Source of the DNA: JBBQTQ01 sp038213135
GTDB taxonomy: Bacteria > Actinomycetota > Thermoleophilia > Gaiellales > Gaiellaceae
DNA length: 5,399 nt
Assembly: GCA_038213135.1 (NCBI GenBank)
Contig: JBBQTQ010000116.1
Coordinates: 1-5,399 of the forward strand
Direction of reading: 5' to 3'
Shown here piece by piece: positions 1-5,127 of the stretch. Below the pieces are notes generated by a model, which was not told the DNA's origin, did no database searches, and was given only the letters and a program-made list of their open reading frames with translations. Every line of letters starts with the position of its first letter. Position 1 is the first letter of the stretch. The position numbers were made by a program, and so were the translations under genes.

Positions 1-336
1 GGTCACGTCGTCGAGGAATCCGACGTCCACACGATCTTCGCGAACCCGCGGCACCCATACACGATTGGGCTGATGGAGAGCCTGCCGAAGGTGATCGGCA
101 CCGAGGAGCTGCTGCGGCCGATCCCGGGCCAGCCTCCGAGCCTGATCTCCGTGCCGCCCGGTTGCCCGTTCCACCCACGCTGCTTCCTCTCGCAGGGCCG
201 CCCGCGCTGCCGTGAGGAGCTGCCCGAGCTTCGTCCGGTCGGCGAGGGGCATCGAGCCGCGTGCCACTTCTCCGAGGAGCTCGAGGGCTACTCGTCGCCG
301 CACCTGGCTTCCTCGGCCGCGGGAGGCGGGCAGTGA
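1..336 (+). CDS. dppD: Peptide ABC transporter ATP-binding protein, DppD/OppD type (C-terminal part, 5' end outside window)
   Basis: Only the last 111 codons are present, in frame from base 1 to a TGA at 334-336; the nucleotide-binding motifs lie upstream of the window. The visible part starts with the segment following the ATPase core (GHVVEESDVHTIFANPRHPYT, visible residues 1-21), matching the G-x-(I/V)-V-E...IF..P.HPYT stretch of Dpp/Opp ATPases. It continues into the family's C-terminal oligopeptide/dipeptide domain, with Cys at visible residues 55, 61, 70 and 88. In a DppD homologue of known structure, four such cysteines hold an iron-sulfur cluster, so the same is inferred here. The protein would work on the cytoplasmic face, pairing with the next gene product to drive uptake of peptides or a related solute. 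Substrate cannot be told, since the binding protein and permeases lie outside. The internal ATG at 73 is not a start, because conserved family sequence runs upstream of it. Confidence 0.93.
   Translation, partial: GHVVEESDVHTIFANPRHPYTIGLMESLPKVIGTEELLRPIPGQPPSLISVPPGCPFHPRCFLSQGRPRCREELPELRPVGEGHRAACHFSEELEGYSSPHLASSAAGGGQ
321..326 (+). promoter_or_regulatory. Ribosome-binding site of dppF (decides GTG start at 333)
   Basis: GGGAGG is a strong Shine-Dalgarno sequence 6 nt before GTG at 333. It lies inside the last codons of dppD, as expected for translationally coupled genes, and favours the GTG over the upstream in-frame ATG at 261. Confidence 0.75.
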
Positions 337-1382
337 CCGCCGTCGAGACTGCGCCGGAGATCGGCCAGCGCGCCCAGCGCGGACAGGAGATCCTCCGCGT
401 CGACGGGCTGGTCAAGTACTTCCCGATCAAGGCCGGCGTCTTCAAGCACACGGTCGGCCAGATCCATGCGGTCGACGGGGTCGACATCGCGGTCAACGCG
501 GGCGAGACTCTCGGTCTTGTCGGTGAGTCCGGGTGCGGCAAGACGACGCTCTCGCGGACGATCCTCAAGCTGACCGACCCCACCGAGGGGACGATCACCT
601 TCAACGGCCGCGACATCACGAAGTTCGGCCGCAAGCAGATGCGACCCGTCCGGCGCGAGATGCAGATCGTCTTCCAGGACCCGTACGCGTCGCTCAACCC
701 CCGGATGACGGTTCGCGACATCATCAGCGAGCCGCTGCGAATCCACGGGATCGGCGACACGCGCGGCGATCGCAAGAACCGCGTCGACGAGCTGCTGCGC
801 ACCGTCGGCCTGAGCCCGGAGCACGCCAACCGCTTCCCGCACGAGTTCTCGGGAGGCCAGCGCCAGCGCATCGGCGTTGCCCGCTCGCTCGCCCTCAACC
901 CGCAGCTCGTGGTGCTCGACGAGCCGGTGTCGGCGCTCGACGTCTCGATTCGCGCGCAGGTGATCAACCTGCTCGAAGGGCTCCAGCAAGAGTTCGGACT
1001 GACCTACGTGTTCGTCGCCCACGACCTCTCCGTGGTGCGGCACGTCTCCGATCGCGTCGCCGTCATGTACCTCGGCAAGGTGATGGAGACCGGCACCCGC
1101 GACGACATCTACGAGCGGCCGAGCCACCCGTACACGCAGGCGCTTCTCTCGGCCGTCCCGATCGAGGATCCGGCGCTGCGAGGCAAGCGCCAGCGCATCG
1201 TCCTGGAGGGCGACGTGCCGAGCCCGGCCAACCCGCCCTCCGGCTGCCGCTTCCGGACGCGCTGCTGGAAGGCCCAGCCGATCTGCGCCGAGGAGACTCC
1301 GGCGCTCGTGGTACGCGAGGGCAGCGGCGGCCATCCCAGCGCTTGCCATTTTGCTGAGGTCATGAAGCCGCTCGAAACCTAG
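333..1382 (+). CDS. dppF: Peptide ABC transporter ATP-binding protein, DppF/OppF type
   Basis: A 349-residue ATPase subunit of a peptide-type ABC importer that hydrolyses ATP at the membrane's inner face as a heterodimer with the DppD-like protein. Visible motifs in order: Walker A GESGCGKT (residues 64-71), Q-loop FQDPYASLNPR (114-124), signature SGGQ (173-176), Walker B LVVLDE (192-197) with catalytic Glu197, and the switch His230. HPYT (265-268) leads into the C-terminal Dpp/Opp domain with Cys305, 311, 318 and 338, the possible iron-sulfur ligands seen in some relatives. All catalytic motifs are intact. I chose GTG at 333 because it has a good ribosome-binding site and overlaps the dppD stop as GTGA. 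An in-frame ATG at 261 would add 24 residues translated from within dppD that look like out-of-frame dppD. The gene is the last of its operon: a hairpin follows 14 bp after the stop. Length fits the family. Peptides are the default substrate, but related pairs import other solutes. Confidence 0.95.
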   Translation: MTAVETAPEIGQRAQRGQEILRVDGLVKYFPIKAGVFKHTVGQIHAVDGVDIAVNAGETLGLVGESGCGKTTLSRTILKLTDPTEGTITFNGRDITKFGRKQMRPVRREMQIVFQDPYASLNPRMTVRDIISEPLRIHGIGDTRGDRKNRVDELLRTVGLSPEHANRFPHEFSGGQRQRIGVARSLALNPQLVVLDEPVSALDVSIRAQVINLLEGLQQEFGLTYVFVAHDLSVVRHVSDRVAVMYLGKVMETGTRDDIYERPSHPYTQALLSAVPIEDPALRGKRQRIVLEGDVPSPANPPSGCRFRTRCWKAQPICAEETPALVVREGSGGHPSACHFAEVMKPLET

Positions 1383-1392
1383 ATCGTGGTGT

Positions 1393-1425
1393 GAGGGACA
1401 GGCCTCGAGAGGCCTGTCGGGTCAT
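1393..1425 (+). repeat. Palindromic intergenic element, copy 1 (terminator-like hairpin after dppF)
   Basis: GACAGGCCT (1397-1405), loop CGAG, AGGCCTGTC (1410-1418) form a perfect 9-bp stem just after the dppF stop. The sequence shares GTGAGGGACAGGCC with copy 2 but lacks the matching CCCTC on the right arm, so it looks like a degenerate copy. A weakly T-rich stretch (TCATTTCTC) follows, and termination of the dpp operon is plausible. Confidence 0.8.
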
Positions 1426-1435
1426 TTCTCCAGCC

Positions 1436-1443
1436 GATACTGT
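1436..1443 (+). promoter_or_regulatory. Candidate -10 promoter element for the zinc-finger gene
   Basis: GATACTGT contains TACTGT, which fits the actinobacterial TANNNT -10 pattern, 14 bp before the ATG at 1458. It lies directly downstream of hairpin copy 1. The same motif in the form CGATACAGTC precedes atpD. No convincing -35 is visible, so this is tentative. Confidence 0.3.
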
Positions 1444-1457
1444 CGATAAGAAGTGCG

Positions 1458-1940
1458 ATGTCGGCTAACAACGGCGTGGAACCGCCGTCAGAAAGAACAG
1501 TGAGACTCGTTTCTCTGAGATCGCGTAGCTGCGAGCGCGCCCGCCAATGGGTGTCTCTGGACGCGGACGGCGAATTGTCGCCGTTCGAGCATGCGCTCCT
1601 CTCGAACCACGTTCGGCGCTGCGGCGAGTGCGCCGCCTTCCGGCTCGACGTCGACGGGATGACAAGCCAGCTGCGCGCTGCGCCGCTCGAGCGGCTGACG
1701 AAGCCGATCGAGCTTCCGGCTCGCCGTCATGTGTCTTTTCGCGGCCTCCAGCTCGCCGCCTCCGCGGCTGCCGTGCTCGCGATCGCGTTCGGCAGCACGA
1801 TGGGCGCGATCGGTGTCGATACCTCGATCAAGGTCGCTCACATCCGGTCGGCGTATCTCGAGTCGCCCAACTACGAGCTGCGCCTGATGCGGCCAGTGGC
1901 AGCCAATCTGCTGCCGAACAGCTCCGGCCGCGCAATCTGA
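1458..1940 (+). CDS. Membrane-anchored anti-sigma-like zinc-finger protein
   Basis: A 160-residue protein with an N-terminal zinc-finger of the anti-sigma (ZAS-like) kind: Cys25, then the LDADGELSPFEHALLSNH segment and H51-x3-C55-x2-C58. This matches the usual 'LD(G/A)ELS......H...C..C' pattern of these domains. A hydrophobic segment at about 97-118 is likely a single transmembrane helix, followed by a short outer tail (119-160). In the family, the N-terminal domain binds an ECF sigma factor in the cytoplasm and the membrane part senses a signal. Here no sigma factor gene is adjacent: dppF lies upstream and atpD downstream, each separated by a hairpin element, so the gene appears to be a single-gene transcription unit. 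The target is therefore unknown, and the domain could also serve another protein contact. The ATG at 1458 has only a weak purine-rich site (AAGAAG) before it. The reading frame has low-complexity-free sequence and ends cleanly with TGA. Confidence 0.75.
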   Translation: MSANNGVEPPSERTVRLVSLRSRSCERARQWVSLDADGELSPFEHALLSNHVRRCGECAAFRLDVDGMTSQLRAAPLERLTKPIELPARRHVSFRGLQLAASAAAVLAIAFGSTMGAIGVDTSIKVAHIRSAYLESPNYELRLMRPVAANLLPNSSGRAI

Positions 1941-1972
1941 TCCTCTCCGTAGCACCCTCGCCCTAGGACGTG

Positions 1973-2024
1973 GGGTGAGGGACAGGCCTACAGACCAGGC
2001 CTGTCCCTCGGTCTCAGCTGACCC
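1973..2024 (+). repeat. Palindromic intergenic element, copy 2 (terminator-like, before atpD)
   Basis: Perfect 13-bp inner stem GAGGGACAGGCCT (1977-1989) / AGGCCTGTCCCTC (1997-2009) with a 7-nt loop. An 11-nt bulge GGTCTCAGCTG (2010-2020) follows, and an outer stem GGGT (1973-1976) / ACCC (2021-2024) closes it. It lies 32 bp after the zinc-finger gene and 46 bp before atpD. No U-tract follows, so a classic intrinsic terminator is not shown, though hairpins without U-tracts are reported for Actinobacteria. Confidence 0.88.
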
Positions 2025-2052
2025 ATAGCCGCGCGGGAGGTCTCTAACGGTT

Positions 2053-2062
2053 CGATACAGTC
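2053..2062 (+). promoter_or_regulatory. Candidate -10 promoter element for atpD
   Basis: CGATACAGTC contains TACAGT (2056-2061; TANNNT pattern) 9 bp before the atpD ATG. A transcript starting about 7 nt after the hexamer would have almost no leader, and no Shine-Dalgarno sequence sits just before the ATG (the nearest, GGGAGG at 2035-2040, is 30 nt away). A leaderless or near-leaderless atpD message is therefore possible. No clear -35 is seen. Confidence 0.35.
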
Positions 2063-2070
2063 CGCTCCGG

Positions 2071-3513
2071 ATGGCCGAGAACGGAAAGTCCAGCGCGCCG
2101 AACGTCGGCAAGCTGCTCGAAATCAGGGGCGTCGTCATCGACGCCGTCTTCCCCGAGCGGCTGCCCGAGATCTACACGGCGCTGCGGATCGCCGTCCCCG
2201 AGCAGGACGGGCGCCCGGCGCTCGACCTGATCGCGGAGGTGCAGCAGCACCTGGGCGACGACCGCGTCCGCGCGGTAGCGATGGACGCCACGGACGGTCT
2301 GGCGCGCGGTGTCGACGTGATCGACACGGGCCAACCGATCACCGTGCCGGTCGGCGACCAGACGCTCGGCCGCGTCTGGAACGTGATCGGCGAGCCGGTC
2401 GACAACAAGCCGGCGGCGGAGGCCAGTGCCGAGCGCTGGTCGATCCATCGCGATCCGCCCGAGTTCCGCGAGCTCTCGCCGAAGGTGGAGATCTTCGAGA
2501 CCGGCCTGAAGGTGATCGACCTACTGGCGCCGTTCATCCGCGGCGGCAAGGTCGGCCTTTTCGGCGGCGCCGGCCTCGGCAAGACGATCATGATTCAGGA
2601 GCTGATCCACAACGTGGCGATGCAGCACGGCGGCGTCTCGGTCTTCGCGGGCGTCGGCGAGCGCACGCGCGAGGGCAACGACCTCCTCATCGAGATGACC
2701 GAGTCGGGCGTGCTCGACAAGGTCGCGCTCGTCTACGGCCAGATGAACGAGCCGCCGGGCGCGCGGCTGCGGGTCGGCCTCTCGGGCCTGACAATGGCCG
2801 AGTACTTCCGCGACCAGGGCCAGGACGTGCTGCTCTTCATCGACAACATCTTCCGCTTCACGCAGGCGGGCTCCGAGGTGTCGGCGCTGCTCGGCCGCAT
2901 GCCTTCCGCGGTCGGCTACCAGCCGACGCTCGCCACCGAGATGGGCCAGCTCCAGGAGCGGATCACCTCGACCAAGACGGGCTCGATTACCTCCGTGCAG
3001 GCGATCTACGTGCCGGCGGACGACCTGACCGACCCGGCGCCGGCGAACACCTTCGCCCACCTCGACTCGTCCGTCGTACTGACGCGGACGCTCGTCGAGC
3101 AAGGGATCTACCCGGCGGTCGACCCGCTCGACTCCTTCTCGCGCGCGCTCAGCCCCGAGGTCGTCTCGGCCGAGCACTACGACACGGCGACCGGCGTCCA
3201 GGAGATCCTGCAGCGCTACAAGGACCTGCAGGACATCATCGCCATCCTCGGCATGGACGAGCTCTCAGACGAGGACAAGCTGACCGTCCAGCGCGCCCGC
3301 AAGGTGCAGCGCTTCCTCTCGCAACCGAACTTCGTCGCCGAGCAGTTCACGGGCACGCCCGGCACGTACGTGCGGCTCGAGGACACGATCAAGGGCTTCC
3401 AGGAGATCATCGAGGGACGCCACGACGACCTGACCGAGCAGTCGTTCTACATGGTCGGGACGATCGAGGAGGCGGCTGAGAAGGGTCGCGCGACGGCTCC
3501 CGCGGCGGCGTAG
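2071..3513 (+). CDS. atpD: F-type ATP synthase subunit beta
   Basis: The catalytic subunit of F1, 480 residues, normal length. The start is MAENGKSSAPNVGKLLEIRG, followed by the beta-barrel, the nucleotide-binding domain and the C-terminal helical domain. Motifs: P-loop GGAGLGKT (165-172), GERTREGND with the catalytic Glu197, Walker B LLFID (254-258), the adenine-pocket region YPAVDPLDSFSR (347-358) and the DELSDED loop (396-402) that contacts subunits gamma/epsilon. Two positions differ from the common form: GGAGVGKT has Leu169 for Val, and PLDSTSR has Phe356 for Thr; both look tolerable, so an active enzyme is expected. The subunit makes ATP from ADP and phosphate on the cytoplasmic side of the membrane complex. 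Its neighbour downstream is atpC, as usual, but atpA and atpG are not upstream; a zinc-finger gene and a hairpin are. The pair therefore seems detached from the main atp operon. The ATG lacks a close ribosome-binding site. Confidence 0.98.
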   Translation: MAENGKSSAPNVGKLLEIRGVVIDAVFPERLPEIYTALRIAVPEQDGRPALDLIAEVQQHLGDDRVRAVAMDATDGLARGVDVIDTGQPITVPVGDQTLGRVWNVIGEPVDNKPAAEASAERWSIHRDPPEFRELSPKVEIFETGLKVIDLLAPFIRGGKVGLFGGAGLGKTIMIQELIHNVAMQHGGVSVFAGVGERTREGNDLLIEMTESGVLDKVALVYGQMNEPPGARLRVGLSGLTMAEYFRDQGQDVLLFIDNIFRFTQAGSEVSALLGRMPSAVGYQPTLATEMGQLQERITSTKTGSITSVQAIYVPADDLTDPAPANTFAHLDSSVVLTRTLVEQGIYPAVDPLDSFSRALSPEVVSAEHYDTATGVQEILQRYKDLQDIIAILGMDELSDEDKLTVQRARKVQRFLSQPNFVAEQFTGTPGTYVRLEDTIKGFQEIIEGRHDDLTEQSFYMVGTIEEAAEKGRATAPAAA

Positions 3514-3689
3514 ATGCTTGCTGCCATGAGATCGCCGTCCTCGGGGTGCGAGCGCGCCGCTCTGGGTCGCGCCGGCGGGACGTCGCCGCTACTGGATGAA
3601 AGGAACGTAACGGTGACGGCCCGACGGCTGCGGCCCAGACGCGCGAGATCGCGCAGCCGAGCGCGCGAGATCATGGGAGCAAGCATCTA
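3511..3689 (+). repeat. 179-bp atpD-atpC spacer bounded by a near-perfect inverted repeat
   Basis: The left end TAGATGCTTGCTGCCATGA (3511-3529, beginning with the atpD stop codon) and the right end TCATGGGAGCAAGCATCTA (3671-3689) are reverse complements at 18 of 19 positions. The outer 12 bp match perfectly. Both ends begin or end with TA. The right arm contains GGGAG (3675-3679), the best candidate ribosome-binding site of atpC. The interior is GC-rich and holds a direct repeat GCGCGAGATC (3641-3650 and 3663-3672). Two readings are open: a small non-autonomous mobile element (MITE-like, TA-flanked) inserted between the genes, or a long-range RNA stem that controls atpC translation. No protein of known family is seen in it. 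Confidence 0.8.
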
Positions 3690-3692
3690 AAG

Positions 3693-4118
3693 ATGGCCGA
3701 CGAGCGGCACACCTTCGACATCTCGCTCGTCACCCCGGATGGGGCGGCGTACGAAGGCGAGGCGGAGATGATCATCGTGCCGGGCGACGCCGGCGAGATC
3801 GGCGTGCTCGCGCGGCACGCGCCGCTCGTCGCGCTGCTACGGGCCGGGTCGACGCGGATCCACGTCCGCGAAGGCGACGTGCAGGAGTTCGCGACCGGGC
3901 CCGGCTTCTTCAAGGTCGAGCGCGACCGGGCGCTCGCGCTCGTCGACGACGCTGTGTCGGCGGTGGACATCGACGTTCCGCGGGCGCAGCGCCAGCTCGA
4001 AGAGGCACAGGCGGAGCTCGAGAAAATCGAGCGCGGCGAGTCCGAGGCCGATCGCTGGCAGGTCGAGCAGCGCGTCAGGCACGCGGAGAGCCAGCTCGCG
4101 GTCGCGGGCGGCGGCTAA
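3693..4118 (+). CDS. atpC: F-type ATP synthase subunit epsilon
   Basis: A 141-residue protein of normal length for bacterial epsilon. The N-terminal beta-sandwich (about 1-88) carries the family pattern VPGDAGEIGVLARHAP (29-44). The C-terminal part (about 95-138, rich in Glu, Gln, Arg and Ala) is the two-helix domain that can extend into F1 and inhibit ATP hydrolysis. The subunit sits in the central stalk with gamma and links F1 to the c-ring. It follows atpD, as in most bacteria, but after an unusually long 179-bp spacer. The ATG at 3693 has GGGAG (3675-3679) 13 nt upstream, longer than ideal, and this site falls in the right arm of the inverted repeat. A convergent membrane-protein gene ends 13 bp beyond the stop codon. 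Confidence 0.96.
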   Translation: MADERHTFDISLVTPDGAAYEGEAEMIIVPGDAGEIGVLARHAPLVALLRAGSTRIHVREGDVQEFATGPGFFKVERDRALALVDDAVSAVDIDVPRAQRQLEEAQAELEKIERGESEADRWQVEQRVRHAESQLAVAGGG

Positions 4119-4131
4119 GACGGTTCCGCGA

Positions 4132-5043
4132 CTAGAGCAAACTGACCCAGACTGTTAGGTGCGGGACAGGCCCGCAGGGCCTGTCCCGCGGTCTCAGCTC
4201 ACCTACTGCGTTTGGACGAGACCGAGCCACGATCGCGACGATCGCAGCGGCACCGAAGGCAACGCCGAGCGAGATCCAGCACGCGAGCCAGAACGTGCTC
4301 GTGAGCGCGTCGAAGAACGCGGCGGCCGCGTCGTGCGGCAGCAGCCGAGGCGGGATCTCGCGGAGGTAGGCACAGCGACTGGCCGCGAGCGCGGCGAGCA
4401 GCCCACCGGCGGTGAGGCCGGGGCCGACGCCGCTCCAGAGCAGGCCGCGGCTGCGGTGCGGCCAGCGCCAGACGGCCACGACGAGCAGGGCCAGCGCCGC
4501 AAACGGCAGCATCCAGGCAAGCGTGTCCAGCACGCGGAAGCCGCGACGGACGTGGCCTACCGTTGAGGACTGCAGGACGGGGAAGCGCACGTGCGCGAGC
4601 GCCGGTGCGATCCCGTCGAGGTCGTGGTAGCCCCGCCGGTCGAGCTCTCGCTGGACGGCGCGGACGAGCGGTCCGAGGTCGAGCTGGACGGTGTTGCCAC
4701 GCAGGGTCACGGCGCCGCGCCCGGTGAGGACGGCGACGAGCTGCTCGTGGCCAAGTCGGTTGGCCACGGTCCAGACCGCCCGGAACTCCGGGGAGGCGAT
4801 GAGCCTGACGACGGCGCCGTGCAGGATCGGCCGAGCGGCCGGAGGGACGGTGACGCTCTCCGTGATGCCCTCCTCGACGCGGGCGGCGACGGCGTCCTGG
4901 ATCGCGCGGTTGGCGGCGAGCGGCGCCACCGCCGCCACGTACTCCCCGGTATCGAGCAGCTCCGCGCGCGTGTAGACGGCCACCGCGGCTCCGGCGGTGC
5001 AGAGGCACGCGAGAATCAGCGAGGCGACCGCGAGCTTCACCAC
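4132..5043 (-). CDS. Four-helix membrane protein of unknown function (actinobacterial type)
   Basis: About 303 residues from GTG at 5043; GTG at 5040 is an equally possible start. It has an N-terminal membrane helix (about 5-23), then an outer domain of roughly 150 residues, then three more helices near 173-192, 201-221 and 251-271. The pattern 'LDTGEYVAAVAPLA.N.A.QDAVAARV', then 'PEFRAVWTVANRLGHEQLVAVLTG' and 'VQLDLGPLV', resembles a large actinobacterial family of uncharacterised membrane proteins; I recognise the style but no function. The minus strand is chosen because it gives this architecture, while the opposite-strand frames are arginine-rich without domains. The frame is open to an upstream ATG at 5118, but that would translate palindromic copy 4. 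AAGTAGG (5056-5050) is a fair ribosome-binding site before GTG 5043. The C-terminal residues 285-295 are encoded by palindromic copy 3, so the tail may have been acquired by repeat insertion or loss of an earlier stop. Confidence 0.78.
   Translation of the reverse strand: MVKLAVASLILACLCTAGAAVAVYTRAELLDTGEYVAAVAPLAANRAIQDAVAARVEEGITESVTVPPAARPILHGAVVRLIASPEFRAVWTVANRLGHEQLVAVLTGRGAVTLRGNTVQLDLGPLVRAVQRELDRRGYHDLDGIAPALAHVRFPVLQSSTVGHVRRGFRVLDTLAWMLPFAALALLVVAVWRWPHRSRGLLWSGVGPGLTAGGLLAALAASRCAYLREIPPRLLPHDAAAAFFDALTSTFWLACWISLGVAFGAAAIVAIVARSRPNAVGELRPRDRPCGPVPHLTVWVSLL
4156..4205 (+). repeat. Palindromic intergenic element, copy 3 (between convergent atpC and membrane gene)
   Basis: Perfect 13-bp inner stem GCGGGACAGGCCC (4161-4173) / GGGCCTGTCCCGC (4177-4189), loop GCA, 11-nt bulge GGTCTCAGCTC (4190-4200), and outer stem TAGGT (4156-4160) / ACCTA (4201-4205). 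Its stem is near symmetrical, so it could end transcription from either side: it is 37 bp past the atpC stop and inside the 3' end of the minus-strand gene. Relative to copies 2 and 4, two base pairs change as pairs: A-T to C-G near the base and T-A to C-G at the loop end. Confidence 0.88.
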
Positions 5044-5049
5044 CGCGAA

Positions 5050-5056
5050 CCTACTT
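5050..5056 (-). promoter_or_regulatory. Ribosome-binding site of the minus-strand membrane gene
   Basis: Read on the minus strand, AAGTAGG ends 6 nt before GTG at 5043. It supports a start well inside the open frame that reaches back to an ATG at 5118. Confidence 0.45.
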
Positions 5057-5107
5057 GGGCGCGCAAGACCGAGGGACAGGCCTCTTGAGGCCTGTCCCTC
5101 ACCCAAG
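5054..5107 (-). repeat. Palindromic intergenic element, copy 4 (inverted orientation, divergent gap before metH)
   Basis: Perfect 14-bp inner stem GAGGGACAGGCCTC (5071-5084) / GAGGCCTGTCCCTC (5087-5100) with TT between. Read on the minus strand it shows the same design as copies 2 and 3: outer CTTGGG (5107-5102), inner hairpin, bulge GGTCTTGCGCG (5070-5060), outer CCCAAG (5059-5054). It lies between two divergent genes, where a terminator for either is not expected; it would fall in the 5' leader of the membrane gene. Confidence 0.88.
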
Positions 5108-5127
5108 CATCTAGGCAAGATGACAAG

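Noticed and set aside
261..332. Upstream ATG start for dppF
   Set aside because: It would read 24 extra codons inside dppD with no family similarity; GTG at 333 has a good ribosome-binding site and a GTGA overlap.
288..1349. Long minus-strand open frame (353 codons) opposite dppF
   Set aside because: It is the shadow of dppF in GC-rich DNA; it has no recognisable domain, while the plus strand has every ABC ATPase motif.
2521..3177. Minus-strand open frame (218 codons) opposite atpD
   Set aside because: Shadow frame, rich in Arg and Val without domains; atpD is certain on the other strand.
3447..3686. 79-codon minus-strand frame across the atpD end and the spacer
   Set aside because: It overlaps atpD in antisense, has no ribosome-binding site or family likeness, and both ends fall in the inverted repeat.
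4159..5088. Plus-strand open frames (135, 72, 165 and 94 codons) opposite the membrane gene
   Set aside because: All are Arg/Gly/Asp-rich with no domain or start signal, while the minus strand gives one continuous four-helix protein of a known style.
1393..5107. CRISPR array made of the repeated palindromes
   Set aside because: Copies are 0.5 to 2.2 kb apart, in both orientations, with genes between and no regular spacers.
5044..5118. ATG at 5118 as start of the minus-strand membrane gene
   Set aside because: It would translate palindromic copy 4 and add a tail before the first membrane helix; GTG 5043 has a ribosome-binding site and starts just before the helix.
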